From Actinobaculum sp. 313 (lineage in GTDB: Bacteria > Actinomycetota > Actinomycetes > Actinomycetales > Actinomycetaceae), in NCBI RefSeq assembly GCF_003073475.1, contig NZ_CP029033.1:186001-250000 (forward strand): 64,000 nucleotides of DNA, written 5' to 3'. Each line of letters opens with the position of its first letter. Within the stretch, counting starts at the first letter, position 1. Of this stretch, positions 1 through 8,620 are shown in pieces. The translations under genes and the position numbers were made by a program. The notes beneath the pieces are model-generated. The model did not search any database. It was not told the DNA's origin and saw only the letters and a list, made by a program, of their open reading frames with translations.

Positions 1-209
1 TTCGCGGAGAACTGGGGAAAACCCGGAGAATATGGCGAGGTTGGCGGGTGGAGGCGTGGATAGGTCGTCGGTGGTAGCAGCGCGAGACGTCAGTTGCGCG
101 TGACAGACACTGGAGAATACAGATAGATGGGCGACTGACGGCGGTTCAAGGAACATCACTCCGGCAACGCATCCTGTAACGCAGTGCCAATCCAGTACGC
201 TGAAGAGCG

Positions 210-839
210 ATGCGAGTGATTCTTTTCGACCTCTACGGACTGTTCGTTGTGCCGTCCGAGCCGTTGGAGACAGTGTCTGGTCCTTCCGGCTGGGAACCGG
301 AGTTGTTCTGGCGGCATTGGATGGGGCCGCTGCGCCATGTATACAATGCCGGGCTCGTTTCCGACGCCGAATTCGGAGCGATGGTCGAAGAGGCTGCGGG
401 CCGAGAGCTTGCCGATTTGGAGGCGGTGGTGGCGGCGGATGTCGCACTATGCCACACATACGACAACGCACTTATTGCCTTTGTGCAGGAACTGCATGCG
501 CGGGGCGTGCGAACCGGCCTCCTCTCGAATATCACCGCTGCGGAAGCGGTTCGCCAGCGGGAGCTTTCGCCGTGGTTTGAGCTTTTCGACCCGCTGTGCT
601 TATCGTGTGATATTCATGCGGCCAAACCGGAACCCGAAGCCTTTCACATCGCGCTGAGTGGATTTGGCACGGAGATGGATCCTGCCGATGTGCTTTTCTT
701 GGACGACACCGTTGAAAACCTGGAAACGGCCCATCGGCTCGGATTCGCCACGCACCACTATCTGGATGTCACCGGTGCCCGCAACGCCATCGAGCAGCAT
801 CTGCTCGGCCAACGGGTATGTTTTGAAACGGCGCGATGA
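210..839 (+). CDS. HAD-like hydrolase, first of a tandem pair
   Basis: The 209-residue protein has the HAD fold signatures: FDLYGLF at residues 6-12 with the nucleophile Asp7, LLSN at 104-107 (motif II Ser), AAKPEPE around Lys139 (motif III) and FLDDT at 163-167 (motif IV). The second aspartate of the usual DxD loop is replaced by Tyr9, as in some HAD subgroups that keep DLG or DLF at this place. A small helical cap lies between residues 15 and 95. The substrate cannot be told; a small phosphomonoester or sugar phosphate is the usual guess for this size. The next gene is a clear paralogue. The ATG start fits the paralogue's start, but the ribosome site is weak. Confidence 0.85.
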   Translation: MRVILFDLYGLFVVPSEPLETVSGPSGWEPELFWRHWMGPLRHVYNAGLVSDAEFGAMVEEAAGRELADLEAVVAADVALCHTYDNALIAFVQELHARGVRTGLLSNITAAEAVRQRELSPWFELFDPLCLSCDIHAAKPEPEAFHIALSGFGTEMDPADVLFLDDTVENLETAHRLGFATHHYLDVTGARNAIEQHLLGQRVCFETAR

Positions 840-954
840 CTGTTCCCACACGGGACTTGTCCCGTAGACTCTATGCCAGGCAGATGGCCGCATCCATGCT
901 GCTCAATGACAGAGCAGGGTGAGTTTACGCGGCGAAGACGATGAAAGGAAACAG

Positions 955-1575
955 ATGCGCGTCTTACTATTCGACTTATTTGGACTCTTTCTGCGCAACC
1001 AGACCCCGGAATCTTTCGGTCGGATCGCCTCCGTCGCCGGAGTCACACCCGAAGAACTAGAGCCCGTCTACCGCGGTGAGAACCGCCATCAGTACGACGC
1101 CGGCATATACCGAGCCGAACAGTACTGGAAGGTCGTGGGCGACGAGTTGGGTGTGAGTATCCCCTGGCAGGAAGCGCAAATGGCCGATATGGACTCGTGG
1201 AGTGTACCCGACGACGACATGATCGCGTTTGCGCGCGAGTTGCGTCAGCGAGGCACAACGATGGCCCTTCTATCAAATATTCCCGATGACCTCGGCGCAC
1301 GCATGCGTCGAGAGCACCCGTGGATTGCTGAGTGTTTCCACCCGGCGATCTTCTCCTTCGAGCATCTTATGGCCAAGCCCGAGGAACGAATCTTCAACTT
1401 CGCATTAGAAGGCCTGGCGGCGGAAGCGGGGACGGAACTTGTGCCGGCCGACGTGCTCTTTACAGATGACACGCTCGTGAATATTCAAGTGGCGCAAAGC
1501 CTCGGCTTCAAGACCCACCATTTTCAGGGGCTTGATGGTCTGCGGCCAGTGGTGGAAGAACACCTGGCCGGGTAG
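955..1575 (+). CDS. HAD-like hydrolase, second of a tandem pair
   Basis: Paralogue of the gene at 210-839, with FDLFGLF (nucleophile Asp7, Phe in place of the second Asp), LLSNIP, AKPEERIF and LFTDDT motifs in the same order. An in-frame GTG at 919 would add 12 residues, but the ATG at 955 has a good AAAGGAA ribosome site just upstream and lines up with the start of the paralogue, so I chose it. The two genes are separated by about 115 bases and run in the same direction. A tandem duplication is the simplest origin. The substrate is unknown. Confidence 0.85.
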   Translation: MRVLLFDLFGLFLRNQTPESFGRIASVAGVTPEELEPVYRGENRHQYDAGIYRAEQYWKVVGDELGVSIPWQEAQMADMDSWSVPDDDMIAFARELRQRGTTMALLSNIPDDLGARMRREHPWIAECFHPAIFSFEHLMAKPEERIFNFALEGLAAEAGTELVPADVLFTDDTLVNIQVAQSLGFKTHHFQGLDGLRPVVEEHLAG

Positions 1576-1602
1576 CACCCATTCTTTGCAGCGACGACGC
1601 AC

Positions 1603-4555
1603 GTGAGCACTTCTTTTTCCGACCTATTCGACTCCCCGCTGCCCGTGGCGTCGTACCTGGGTACCATTCGGCAGCACTTGGATGTGCCGGGGCGAGATTC
1701 GGATGTGCCGCTGCGGCAAGAGGACCCGAGGACGCTTCGCGCCGATCTAACAGATGCGGGTGGGAAGGCGACGGAACTGTCTGAATCCTGCTCCGCTACC
1801 GCGATGGCGATTGGCGTGCATCCCAGCCGTACGCTTGTTATCCAAGCCCCGCCCGGTACCGGAAAGACCACACTGATCCCGCCGCTTCTTGCTCACCACC
1901 TGCAACATGCGCCCGCAACTCGCGTTATTGTCACCCAGCCGCGGCGGGTGGCGGCACGAGCGGCCGCGCAGCGTATCGCCGCATTGTTGGGGGAGGAAGT
2001 CGGCGAACGTGTTGGCTACACGATCCGGGGCGAATCCAAACGCAACCGACATACCGTCATCGAGATGGTTACGCCGGGTGTGCTTCTACGCCGCCTGCAG
2101 CGAGACCCCGAATTGCAGGGTGTCGGCGCGGTGATTCTCGATGAGGTGCATGAGCGGCAACTCGACTCGGATCTGGCGCTCGCGTTCTGCCGGGATGTGC
2201 AAGGAGCTTTGCGTGAGGACCTTCTGCTGATCGCTATGTCCGCCACCGCGGACACGGCCCGATGTGCCGATGTGTTGGATGCCGAGGTCGTGGGCATTCC
2301 AAGTGAAGGGTACCCGGTTGACACGCGCTGGGCGGCTCCCACGCCTACGGCCTCCCCGCTTGGACCCCTTGCAGGCGAGGCCATGGGTGTACGCAACGAG
2401 TTTCTCACGCATGCGGCGCAAACTGTTCGCCGGGCATTACGTGAGGTGTCTGAGGGCGACGTGCTTGCTTTTCTGCCGGGAGTGCGGGAAGTTAACGAGG
2501 TCGCGGAACAACTGAATGGCTGTGGAGCGCAGGTGTTGCGTTTGCACGGCTCCCTTCCGGCAACGGAGCAGGATCGGGTGATTCGCGGCAACGGTAGCGC
2601 TGGCGAGTACCCGGCCGATCATGCGCGCCGCGTCGTCGTCACGACGGCAGTAGCGGAGTCGTCACTGACTGTTCCGGCGTGCGGGTGGTGGTTGATGCCG
2701 GCCTGTCGCGTGAACCGCGGCTGGATTATGCCCGCGGTGTGGGTGGCCTAGTGACCGTGCGCGAGTCACGCGCCAGTGCCATGCAGCGTGCTGGGCGTGC
2801 GGGACGCGAAGCGCCCGGGTCGTCTATCGATGTATGGACCAGGCGACGTGGGCGCGCCTGCTTGAGCAGTCGGCACCGGAAATACGAACGGCCGATCTGA
2901 GTGACTTTGCACTGCAGACCGCCTGCTGGGGCGCGCCTGGTGGGAGGGGCCTTGCGCTGCTGGATGAGCCGCCTGCGGCAGCGCTGGAAGCGGCGACCAG
3001 GCATTTGGAGACCTTGGGCGCATTGGTGGACGGGCGAGCGACTTCGCTCGGGCGGCGCCTGGCTGAATTACCGGTTGAGCCCCGGATAGGAAGGGCATTG
3101 CTCGAAGCCACCGAGCATATCGGCGTTACTACAGCGGCGGAGATCTGCGCCCTGTTGAGTGAGGAGCTTCGACTTCCCGGAGCCGATGTGACACGCGAAT
3201 GGCGGCGCGCGACGCGCGGGAATTCCTGGCGGGCACAGGCGCGGCGGCTGGAGCGACTTGCGGCATCCCACCTTGAGATGGGTGCGCAGCATGCGGAAGG
3301 GCGTGTAGCCTGCGACGATGACGTCGCCGACGAGCGGCCTTCCGCCGCAAGTGGTCGAATAGCGGATGGTGGGCCTGACGGCGCTGGCGATGCACAATCT
3401 GCTATCGGGAATGCTCGAAAGATGGACGGTGCCCCCGACGACGCTCACAGCGCACGGGCCCAGCTGGTGGCTGGAGGGCAGCGGCACGACGTCGAGGCCT
3501 TCGGCGGGGACCTGAATCTGAGTAGTGAGCGTGCCGAGGGATATTGGGCCCTGGTGATTAGCCTCGCCTACCCCGAAAGAGTGGCCCGCTTGCGCGAGTC
3601 CACGCCCGGAGCGCGTGGTCCCAGTCCTTCCGGGCAGGGCGCCACACGCACGGCCGGGCGACGTTACCTACTGGCCAACGGAGTGGGAGCTATTCTCCCG
3701 GAGGGATCGCCGCTGACCGGAGAACCCTGGTTGGCCATCGCCCACCTCGAACGCCCGCAGGGGCGTGCCGATGCGCGTATCCGCTCCGCCGTGCCGATTG
3801 GCGAAGCGGAGGCGATTGACGCCGCCCGGGCATTGCTGGTGGAGAGCGACGACGTCGTCGTGCGGCGAAACCGGCTCCGGGCCCGGCATACCCGGCACCT
3901 GGGAGCCATCGAATTAACCGCCATCGAAAGTGATGTGGCGGACCCGAGGCATGCCCGTTCCTTTCTAACTGCCGCGATTGCTTGCGGGGACATCGCCCCG
4001 CAATGGTCGCGAGCGGCACGTGAGTTGCAGCGACGCCTGGCCTTTCTCCACGAAGTAATGGGCGTTCCGTGGCCCGACGTTGACGACCACGTATTGCTCG
4101 ATGCCAGCGAGAGCTGGCTGGCACCAGAAATAGAAGCTGCTGCACGCCATGGCGCAGTGCCGATGGTTGGTGTAGACCAGCTGCGGCGAATCCTCCCATG
4201 GCCGGAGGCGGCGCGTTTGGAGGACCTGGCGCCTGAAAAGGTGAAGGTGGCAGGCGGTGCCGAGCTCCGAATTGACTATTCGGACGACCGTCCGCGAATT
4301 CGCCTCCGGGTGCAGGAGGCCTTTGGTTGGGTGGAAACGCCGCGAGTTGCAGATGATCGAGTCGCAGTAACAGTGGAGTTGCTTTCGCCGGCGGGACGGA
4401 CGGTGGCCGTCACCGACGATCTGGGCAGTTTTTGGCGCGGCCCCTACGCGCAGGTCCGAGCGGAGATGCGTGGGCGCTATCCGCGGCATTCATGGCCTGA
4501 GGATCCCCTGCATGCCGAGCCTGCCCGGCATGTGCGGCGTGCTCGGCATCGTTGA
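1603..4555 (+). pseudogene. hrpB: ATP-dependent helicase HrpB, two frameshifts
   Basis: DExH-box RNA helicase of the HrpB type. Frame 1 (1603-2751) carries APPGTGKTT (Walker A), TQPRRVAA, DEVHER (Walker B) and SATADT. A short stretch in another frame (about 2676-2819) carries QRAGRAGR (motif VI). The third frame (to 4555) carries the EIRTADL segment and the HrpB C-terminal domain with FWRGPYAQVRAEMRGRYP near the end. Adding one G at 2676-2677 and one at 2817-2819 restores a single frame of about 984 codons. That is longer than the usual 800-850, because of a roughly 90-residue low-complexity insert encoded near 3270-3530. The gene is either a recent pseudogene or has two base-calling errors. 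The family role is uncertain RNA remodelling. Confidence 0.85.
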
Positions 4556-4878
4556 TCTGCTAAGCGAAGGGGACCGGCGCATGCCGGGGCGAGTTCCACG
4601 TACCGCGAAGACCTTCCGGGTTGACGCGGGACTCCTCAGGGGTCGACCCGTCGCTTCGCGGCACGTGGACGGGATTTGCTGACAGTGGTCCCGGAGCATA
4701 AGGACCCTGTGCCAATATCCCCGCACACTCGAAATATCAGGAGATGGACGTGCACTATCTCGGAAGGCTCTGCCCGTGTGGAAGCAACGCGCGGGGTTGA
4801 GGCCGCCGAGGGTGATGTACGCGGGAATCTTGACTCGCGTGGAAGCGTCCGAAGAAAGTACGAGTGGCTCGCGGGCTC
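4556..4878. other. Gap between convergent genes, with a large hairpin
   Basis: No convincing gene lies here. The gap separates the convergent hrpB and rpmE genes. Its main content is the inverted repeat listed at 4596-4668. Confidence 0.6.
4596..4668. repeat. Long imperfect inverted repeat
   Basis: The arms CCACGTACCGCGAAG (4596-4610) and CTTCGCGGCACGTGG (4654-4668) pair at 14 of 15 positions. An inner pair, GGGTTGAC and GTCGACCC, extends the stem. There is no T tract on either side, so a simple intrinsic terminator is not clear. It may be a bidirectional terminator, a structured RNA, or a small repeated element; this window has no second copy that I noticed. Confidence 0.55.
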
Positions 4879-5148
4879 TTACTCTTCCGCTTCCTGCGCT
4901 TCCTTTCTTCTGCCGTAGCGGCGGTGGAACTTTTCCACCTGTCCTGCGGAGTCGACGATCCGCGCTTTCCCAGTGTAGAAGGGGTGGGAGGCGGAGGAGA
5001 TCTCCACATCAATAACCGGATATTCGCGGCCGTCTTCCCAGACGATGGTCTTGTCGGACGTGGCCGTTGATCGTGTCAGGAATGCAGAATTCGCGGCGCG
5101 GTCGCGGAAAACGACGTAGTCGTAGTGGGGATGAATGCCGGGTTTCAT
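4879..5148 (-). CDS. rpmE: 50S ribosomal protein L31 type B (zinc-free)
   Basis: The 89-residue protein begins [16 protein letters not shown] and has SHPFYTGK and the basic RYGRR tail typical of type B L31. It has no cysteine, so it lacks the zinc ribbon of the ordinary form. Its start overlaps the stop of rpmG by one base (TAATG), which indicates one transcript. This is the last gene of the operon rpmJ-rpmB-rpmG-rpmE. In this family zinc-free copies replace the zinc-holding proteins when zinc is scarce, freeing the metal; the Zur box at 5778-5792 supports that role here. Confidence 0.95.
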   Translation of the reverse strand: MKPGIHPHYDYVVFRDRAANSAFLTRSTATSDKTIVWEDGREYPVIDVEISSASHPFYTGKARIVDSAGQVEKFHRRYGRRKEAQEAEE

Positions 5149-5315
5149 TAGCGGACCTCCTTGAAGTCGACATGCCGACGAATGATGGGATCGTATTTGC
5201 GTAACACGAGCCGATCAGGGGTGTTGCGGCGGTTCTTGCGCGTCGTATAGGTGAAGCCCGTGCCGGCGGTGGACTGGAGGCGAATAACCGGACGCAGGTC
5301 GCGTGATGTTGCCAT
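5148..5315 (-). CDS. rpmG: 50S ribosomal protein L33 (zinc-free)
   Basis: A 55-residue protein starting [18 protein letters not shown] and ending with [10 protein letters not shown], a typical L33. It has no cysteines, so it is the C-minus form. AGAGGA just upstream of the ATG is a good ribosome site. The 92-base gap to rpmB holds a hairpin (CACGGGT near 5354 pairing with ACCCGTG about 20 bases on), which might tune expression between the genes. It was too short to be found by a 60-codon cutoff. Confidence 0.95.
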   Translation of the reverse strand: MATSRDLRPVIRLQSTAGTGFTYTTRKNRRNTPDRLVLRKYDPIIRRHVDFKEVR

Positions 5316-5407
5316 GATCCTCTTTTCTTGTATTCGTGATGGAGACTTGTGCCCACGGGTCTCTTATGTTCGTGGCGGAAACCCGTGCCTGGGACTGGGA
5401 ACGGGAG

Positions 5408-5641
5408 CTAGAACTTCTCGCCGCGTGCGCGCATATCGGCAACCACCGCCTCAATACCGAGGCGGTCGATGGTCTTGATCCCCTTGACGGATACGTAAAT
5501 TGTGATCTTGCGCCCAAGCGAGGGAACCCAGTACGTCTTCTTCTGAATATTGGGGTCCCATCGGCGATGGGTGCGATGGTGGGAATGTGAGACGGACATC
5601 CCAAACCCGGGTTCGCGCCCGGTGACCTGACAACGACGCAT
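5408..5641 (-). CDS. rpmB: 50S ribosomal protein L28 (zinc-free)
   Basis: The 77-residue protein has the L28 features [14 protein letters not shown] and [16 protein letters not shown]. Only one cysteine is present, so the paired-cysteine zinc site is missing. Its start overlaps the rpmJ stop (TAATG). Its position in the Zur-linked operon marks it as the zinc-independent paralogue; the ordinary zinc-binding L28 would be encoded elsewhere in the genome. Confidence 0.95.
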   Translation of the reverse strand: MRRCQVTGREPGFGMSVSHSHHRTHRRWDPNIQKKTYWVPSLGRKITIYVSVKGIKTIDRLGIEAVVADMRARGEKF

Positions 5642-5763
5642 TAGCCCTGCCTTCCTTTGAAACGGGGATTTTTCCGGTTGATAACGTAGACCCGACCACG
5701 ACGGCGAACCACCTGTGAACCGGGCTGGTTCTTGAGGCTTTTCAGCGAAGCTCTGACCTTCAC
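5641..5763 (-). CDS. rpmJ: 50S ribosomal protein L36 (zinc-free)
   Basis: A 40-residue protein beginning [19 protein letters not shown] (GTG start) and ending [12 protein letters not shown]. It matches type B L36 and lacks the Cys/His zinc site of the common form. AAGGAG lies eight bases before the GTG. It is the first gene of the four-gene operon, and its promoter region contains the Zur box. It is below the usual ORF length cutoff. Confidence 0.93.
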   Translation of the reverse strand: MKVRASLKSLKNQPGSQVVRRRGRVYVINRKNPRFKGRQG

Positions 5764-5777
5764 ACGCAACTCCTTAG

Positions 5778-5792
5778 TGATAATCATTCTCA
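5778..5792. promoter_or_regulatory. Zur box between divergent zinc-response genes
   Basis: TGATAATCATTCTCA is a 7-1-7 palindrome of the Fur/Zur type (half sites TGATAAT and TGAGAAT). It sits 15 bases before the rpmJ start and 20 bases before the divergent CobW-like gene. In actinobacteria Zur represses exactly these two gene types when zinc is plentiful, so one operator very likely controls both directions. Confidence 0.88.
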
Positions 5793-5811
5793 TGTAGTGT
5801 AGCCTGTCGGT

Positions 5812-7140
5812 ATGAAGGCTGGCGAATTGGAGATAATTCCCGTACTAGGCATGGAGCCGTCATCGCGGAAGAATGCGGCACGGAGGATTGCTGCGGACCA
5901 CGATGCCATAGTGGTGTCAATCCACCTCGGCGAAGGACGCCCGAGTGATGATGTGTTGCGTGAGGCAGTTGATGGCCTGTTGGAGGCGGGAGCACATCGC
6001 GCAGTCCTGGAAATGGGTGAAGAAGTGTTGACCACCGAGGTGATCGGAGCCTTCACTCAACTCCCGCAGGCGTATATCGCCGCAGTGGTGGCCGTCGTCG
6101 ATCCGGATGATGCAGTCCGCGATCTCACGGGGGAGGACTACCTTGTCCGCTTACACGACGACGGCGTCGGCTCCTTCCAAGTGCCGCGTGCTGTTCTTTT
6201 GACGTCGCAACTGGAATACGCTACGACTCTTATCCTCTCCGATGATGGCCGAGCGCGGTGTGTGCGGTTCAGCCGCACCGATGTGGCATCTTTTGCCATG
6301 GCCCTCGGGCCCAGTGCCCAGATTGTGGAGTGGAATGGGCGCGATGCCCTTCCCGCACCGAGACCCGTGCAAGATCTATTCCGCACCACGCCCGGGTGGC
6401 TTCGTGTGCTTAATCACGGCTCGTCTGATGGTGTGGGTTACCGAAAACGTGGTGGAGTTCGCGTGCCGGGGAGCCCGGGTGGCGGACGTAGTGCCGGGTT
6501 GACTGGATCGGGCCAGGGCGAGGTGACGGTTGCGAAGGGGCCGAGTGGTTCCATCCGCTCTCCTCGGGCGGGCCAGGCACGCAGCGCAAACCGGGTGGGT
6601 GGTGTGCTGCCTGCGTGCGCGCCGATGTGGGCCGGGAGCCGCACGCGCGCCTTTCATTACCGGCGCGAGCGGCCATTTCACCCGGGACGCCTTTTGCAGT
6701 GTCTTGAAGAAGGTGCCGACTGGGCACCGCTTTTGCGAGTAGCAGGTTTCACACGCATCGCGTCACGCCCGGGCATTCTATCCCTCTGGGAGCAAACGGG
6801 TGTCACAATCTCCGTCGACCCGTACGAAGTTGATTGGTGGGCGGATCGCCAAACAGCGGCGGAATATGGCATCGCGAATGCGTATGAATTCGCTATCGGG
6901 GCCCAAGTGGGGGGTGATACTGACTCGCTGGGATATGGTCCCGTGGAGCGTTGGCGGGTGGATATTGGACCATTGCCTGATATTGGCGAGGCAGTGCTGG
7001 GGCAGGATATCGTCGCCATTGGAGTGGACCTGGATGCGGTACGTCTGGAACGTGAACTCGATGCCTGCCTTTTGACTAACGAGGAGTTTCTCGACGGCGT
7101 GTGGGCGTGGATGACGTATGAGGACGCCTTTCCAGAATGA
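5812..7140 (+). CDS. CobW C-terminal domain protein, zinc-response type
   Basis: The 442-residue protein resembles the Zur-controlled CobW-like proteins found beside zinc-free ribosomal genes in actinobacteria. The CobW C-terminal domain is clear from about residue 281: [18 protein letters not shown], then [24 protein letters not shown] and [11 protein letters not shown]. The N-terminal half (1-190) keeps a P-loop-GTPase-like layout, but I see no GxxGxGK(S/T) loop, so GTP binding is doubtful. Residues about 205-275 are a basic, glycine-rich linker. The ATG follows a possible -10 (TAGTGT) by only about 12 bases, so the mRNA may be leaderless. The likely role is zinc handling; the exact job is unknown. 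Confidence 0.8.
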   Translation: MKAGELEIIPVLGMEPSSRKNAARRIAADHDAIVVSIHLGEGRPSDDVLREAVDGLLEAGAHRAVLEMGEEVLTTEVIGAFTQLPQAYIAAVVAVVDPDDAVRDLTGEDYLVRLHDDGVGSFQVPRAVLLTSQLEYATTLILSDDGRARCVRFSRTDVASFAMALGPSAQIVEWNGRDALPAPRPVQDLFRTTPGWLRVLNHGSSDGVGYRKRGGVRVPGSPGGGRSAGLTGSGQGEVTVAKGPSGSIRSPRAGQARSANRVGGVLPACAPMWAGSRTRAFHYRRERPFHPGRLLQCLEEGADWAPLLRVAGFTRIASRPGILSLWEQTGVTISVDPYEVDWWADRQTAAEYGIANAYEFAIGAQVGGDTDSLGYGPVERWRVDIGPLPDIGEAVLGQDIVAIGVDLDAVRLERELDACLLTNEEFLDGVWAWMTYEDAFPE

Positions 7141-7250
7141 TAGGGGCCATCGGCAGGCGTTCGAGTCAAGGCGGTAACTCCTTCCGAGCGCGATCTGCGT
7201 GACTCGCAGACGTGTGTGCACCCACCCGTCGCGGGGTCGGAGCGTAAATT

Positions 7251-7340
7251 CCAGCCCGGGTGGCGTGCGGACGTGTGTGCGGACTCGACGCCGACACCGC
7301 AAGCGCAGACATCCAGCCCGCGTGGCGTGCAGACGTGTGG
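7251..7340 (+). repeat. Direct repeat of about 28 bases, two copies
   Basis: CCAGCCCG.GTGGCGTGC.GACGTGTG occurs at 7251-7278 and 7313-7340 with two differences. A shorter related piece (GCAGACGTGTGTG) lies near 7206. The copies flank the presumed promoter and start of the glycosylase gene. No function is evident. Confidence 0.6.
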
Positions 7341-7346
7341 GAAGAT

Positions 7347-8123
7347 ATGAGAATGCGGCCCACATTCCGTGAGATTTACACCCAACTGCTCAGCCGAGTC
7401 GATGCGGGCCGTTGGTGGCCGGCAGCGACGCGTTTCGAAATGATGATCGGCGCTGTTCTTGTACAGCACACGGCGTGGCGGAATGTCGAGTCTTCCTTGG
7501 AACTCTTGGACGCACGGGGACTGTTGGACGCGCGTGCCATATGCGACGCGGAGCAGGAGGAGATCATCGCGGCAATTCGCCCCTCCGGCTTCATGCGGGC
7601 GAAGTCGCGCACCTGCCGGGAGGTGGCGGAATGGACGCTCCGTCGGCAAGAGGCACCGATGCCGAATATGACGGGCGCGCAATCGCGAAGGACCGACCCG
7701 GAGGTGACTGAGTCGAGTGAAGGAGCTGCGAAGGGATTCGACTCTGAGGGAATCCACTTGCGGGGATTCGATTCGAAGAGGCTTGACCCGGAGCGTGCTC
7801 TCGCCGAAGCCGTTGCGGTGCTCAGCGATGAACAGTTACGTGATGAACTGCTGGCACTGGTCGGCGTCGGGCCGGAAACTGCGGATGTGATTGCGCTGTA
7901 TGCCTTCCGTCGCCCCGCTTTCATCTGGGATAGCTACGCGCGCAGGATGCTTGCGGCACTGGGGTACGAGGTGCCGGACGGATACGAACGTGCGCGCGCG
8001 GAACTTGGACAATTTGTTGCGGGGGAGGGGTTCTCGGTCGAGGAGTTTGCTACCTTCCACGGTCTCATCGTCGAAGCGGGCAAACAGGCTCGTGCTGCGG
8101 GCGGGTGGGATAACTTCCTGTGA
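7347..8123 (+). CDS. HhH-GPD DNA glycosylase, endonuclease III-like
   Basis: The protein has the HhH-GPD order: an N-terminal helical part with AVLVQHTAWRNVESSLELL, the hairpin LVGVGPETADVIALYAF (about residues 171-187) and FIWDSYARRML with the catalytic Asp195. Endonuclease III has Lys in the hairpin (GxGRKTA); here it is Glu, so a simple glycosylase without lyase activity is expected, as in the MagIII 3-methyladenine group. The C-terminal four-cysteine iron-sulphur loop is absent. A polar insert of about 45 residues (near 112-155) splits the domain. I chose ATG 7347 (MRMRPTFREIY) because the in-frame upstream part is made of repeat DNA. Confidence 0.82.
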   Translation: MRMRPTFREIYTQLLSRVDAGRWWPAATRFEMMIGAVLVQHTAWRNVESSLELLDARGLLDARAICDAEQEEIIAAIRPSGFMRAKSRTCREVAEWTLRRQEAPMPNMTGAQSRRTDPEVTESSEGAAKGFDSEGIHLRGFDSKRLDPERALAEAVAVLSDEQLRDELLALVGVGPETADVIALYAFRRPAFIWDSYARRMLAALGYEVPDGYERARAELGQFVAGEGFSVEEFATFHGLIVEAGKQARAAGGWDNFL

Positions 8124-8591
8124 TGGTTGCCTGATGAGATGAGTGCGCATGCCGGTTGGCCAGAGGTGCCCCAATGACTATTGGCGCCGTTATTCGCAAT
8201 GCTGTGCATGTATTCCGCGAGACGTGGCTTCCACCTCGCCGAGGCGACCGAGGCTATGCGCAACTTGATGTATTCCGCGAGGCATGGCTCCCACAGGTGT
8301 TGTCCGGAAGAATATGTGCCGTTTCGACCCGAGCGCGTCGCTGGGGCTGGGGGCGCTGCGGTTGCGGGGAACAGAACCGTTCTGACCGGAATCAGGTCGC
8401 CCTTGCCAGGAGTAGGCGCTTTACCAGGAGGCGGCGTCCTGACCGGAGTGCACTTGCCGGACGGGAGTCAGTGCGCTGACCAGACAGGGCTAACAGCTCC
8501 GGGATGACTAGTGTCTTTGGTTGGTGCCAGCGGCCAGTGCTGTGGCGGGAGCAGTGATCAAAAACCTTTGGACTGTCTCCAACAGATGCAA
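8124..8591. other. Gap without a convincing gene
   Basis: Overlapping reading frames on the plus strand at 8156-8507 look non-coding. The region holds a direct repeat, ATGTATTCCGCGAG.C.TGGCT, near 8208 and 8269. The right end is the promoter region of the metal transporter. Confidence 0.5.
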
Positions 8592-8609
8592 AGTTCGGAG
8601 AACCGAACT
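8592..8609. promoter_or_regulatory. Operator-like palindrome before the metal ABC importer
   Basis: AGTTCGG-AGAA-CCGAACT is a perfect inverted repeat with 7-base arms. It ends at a likely -10 box (TATAGT, 8609-8614) just seven bases before the ATG at 8621, so a repressor bound here would block the promoter. A DtxR/MntR-family metal repressor is the natural candidate for a manganese-type importer, but the motif alone does not identify it. Confidence 0.6.
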
Positions 8610-8620
8610 ATAGTATTCGC

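Noticed and set aside
2676-2819. Programmed frameshifting in hrpB
   Set aside because: Two shifts of the same sign within 150 bases at short G runs, without slippery heptamers or stop-linked signals. Base loss explains it better.
6678-7757. 359-codon minus-strand frame
   Set aside because: Antisense to the CobW-like and glycosylase genes, rich in Arg/Ser/Thr and without homology that I recognise.
8156-8507. Two overlapping plus-strand frames of about 107 codons
   Set aside because: Arg/Gly-rich with no start signal; a direct repeat explains part of the open frame.
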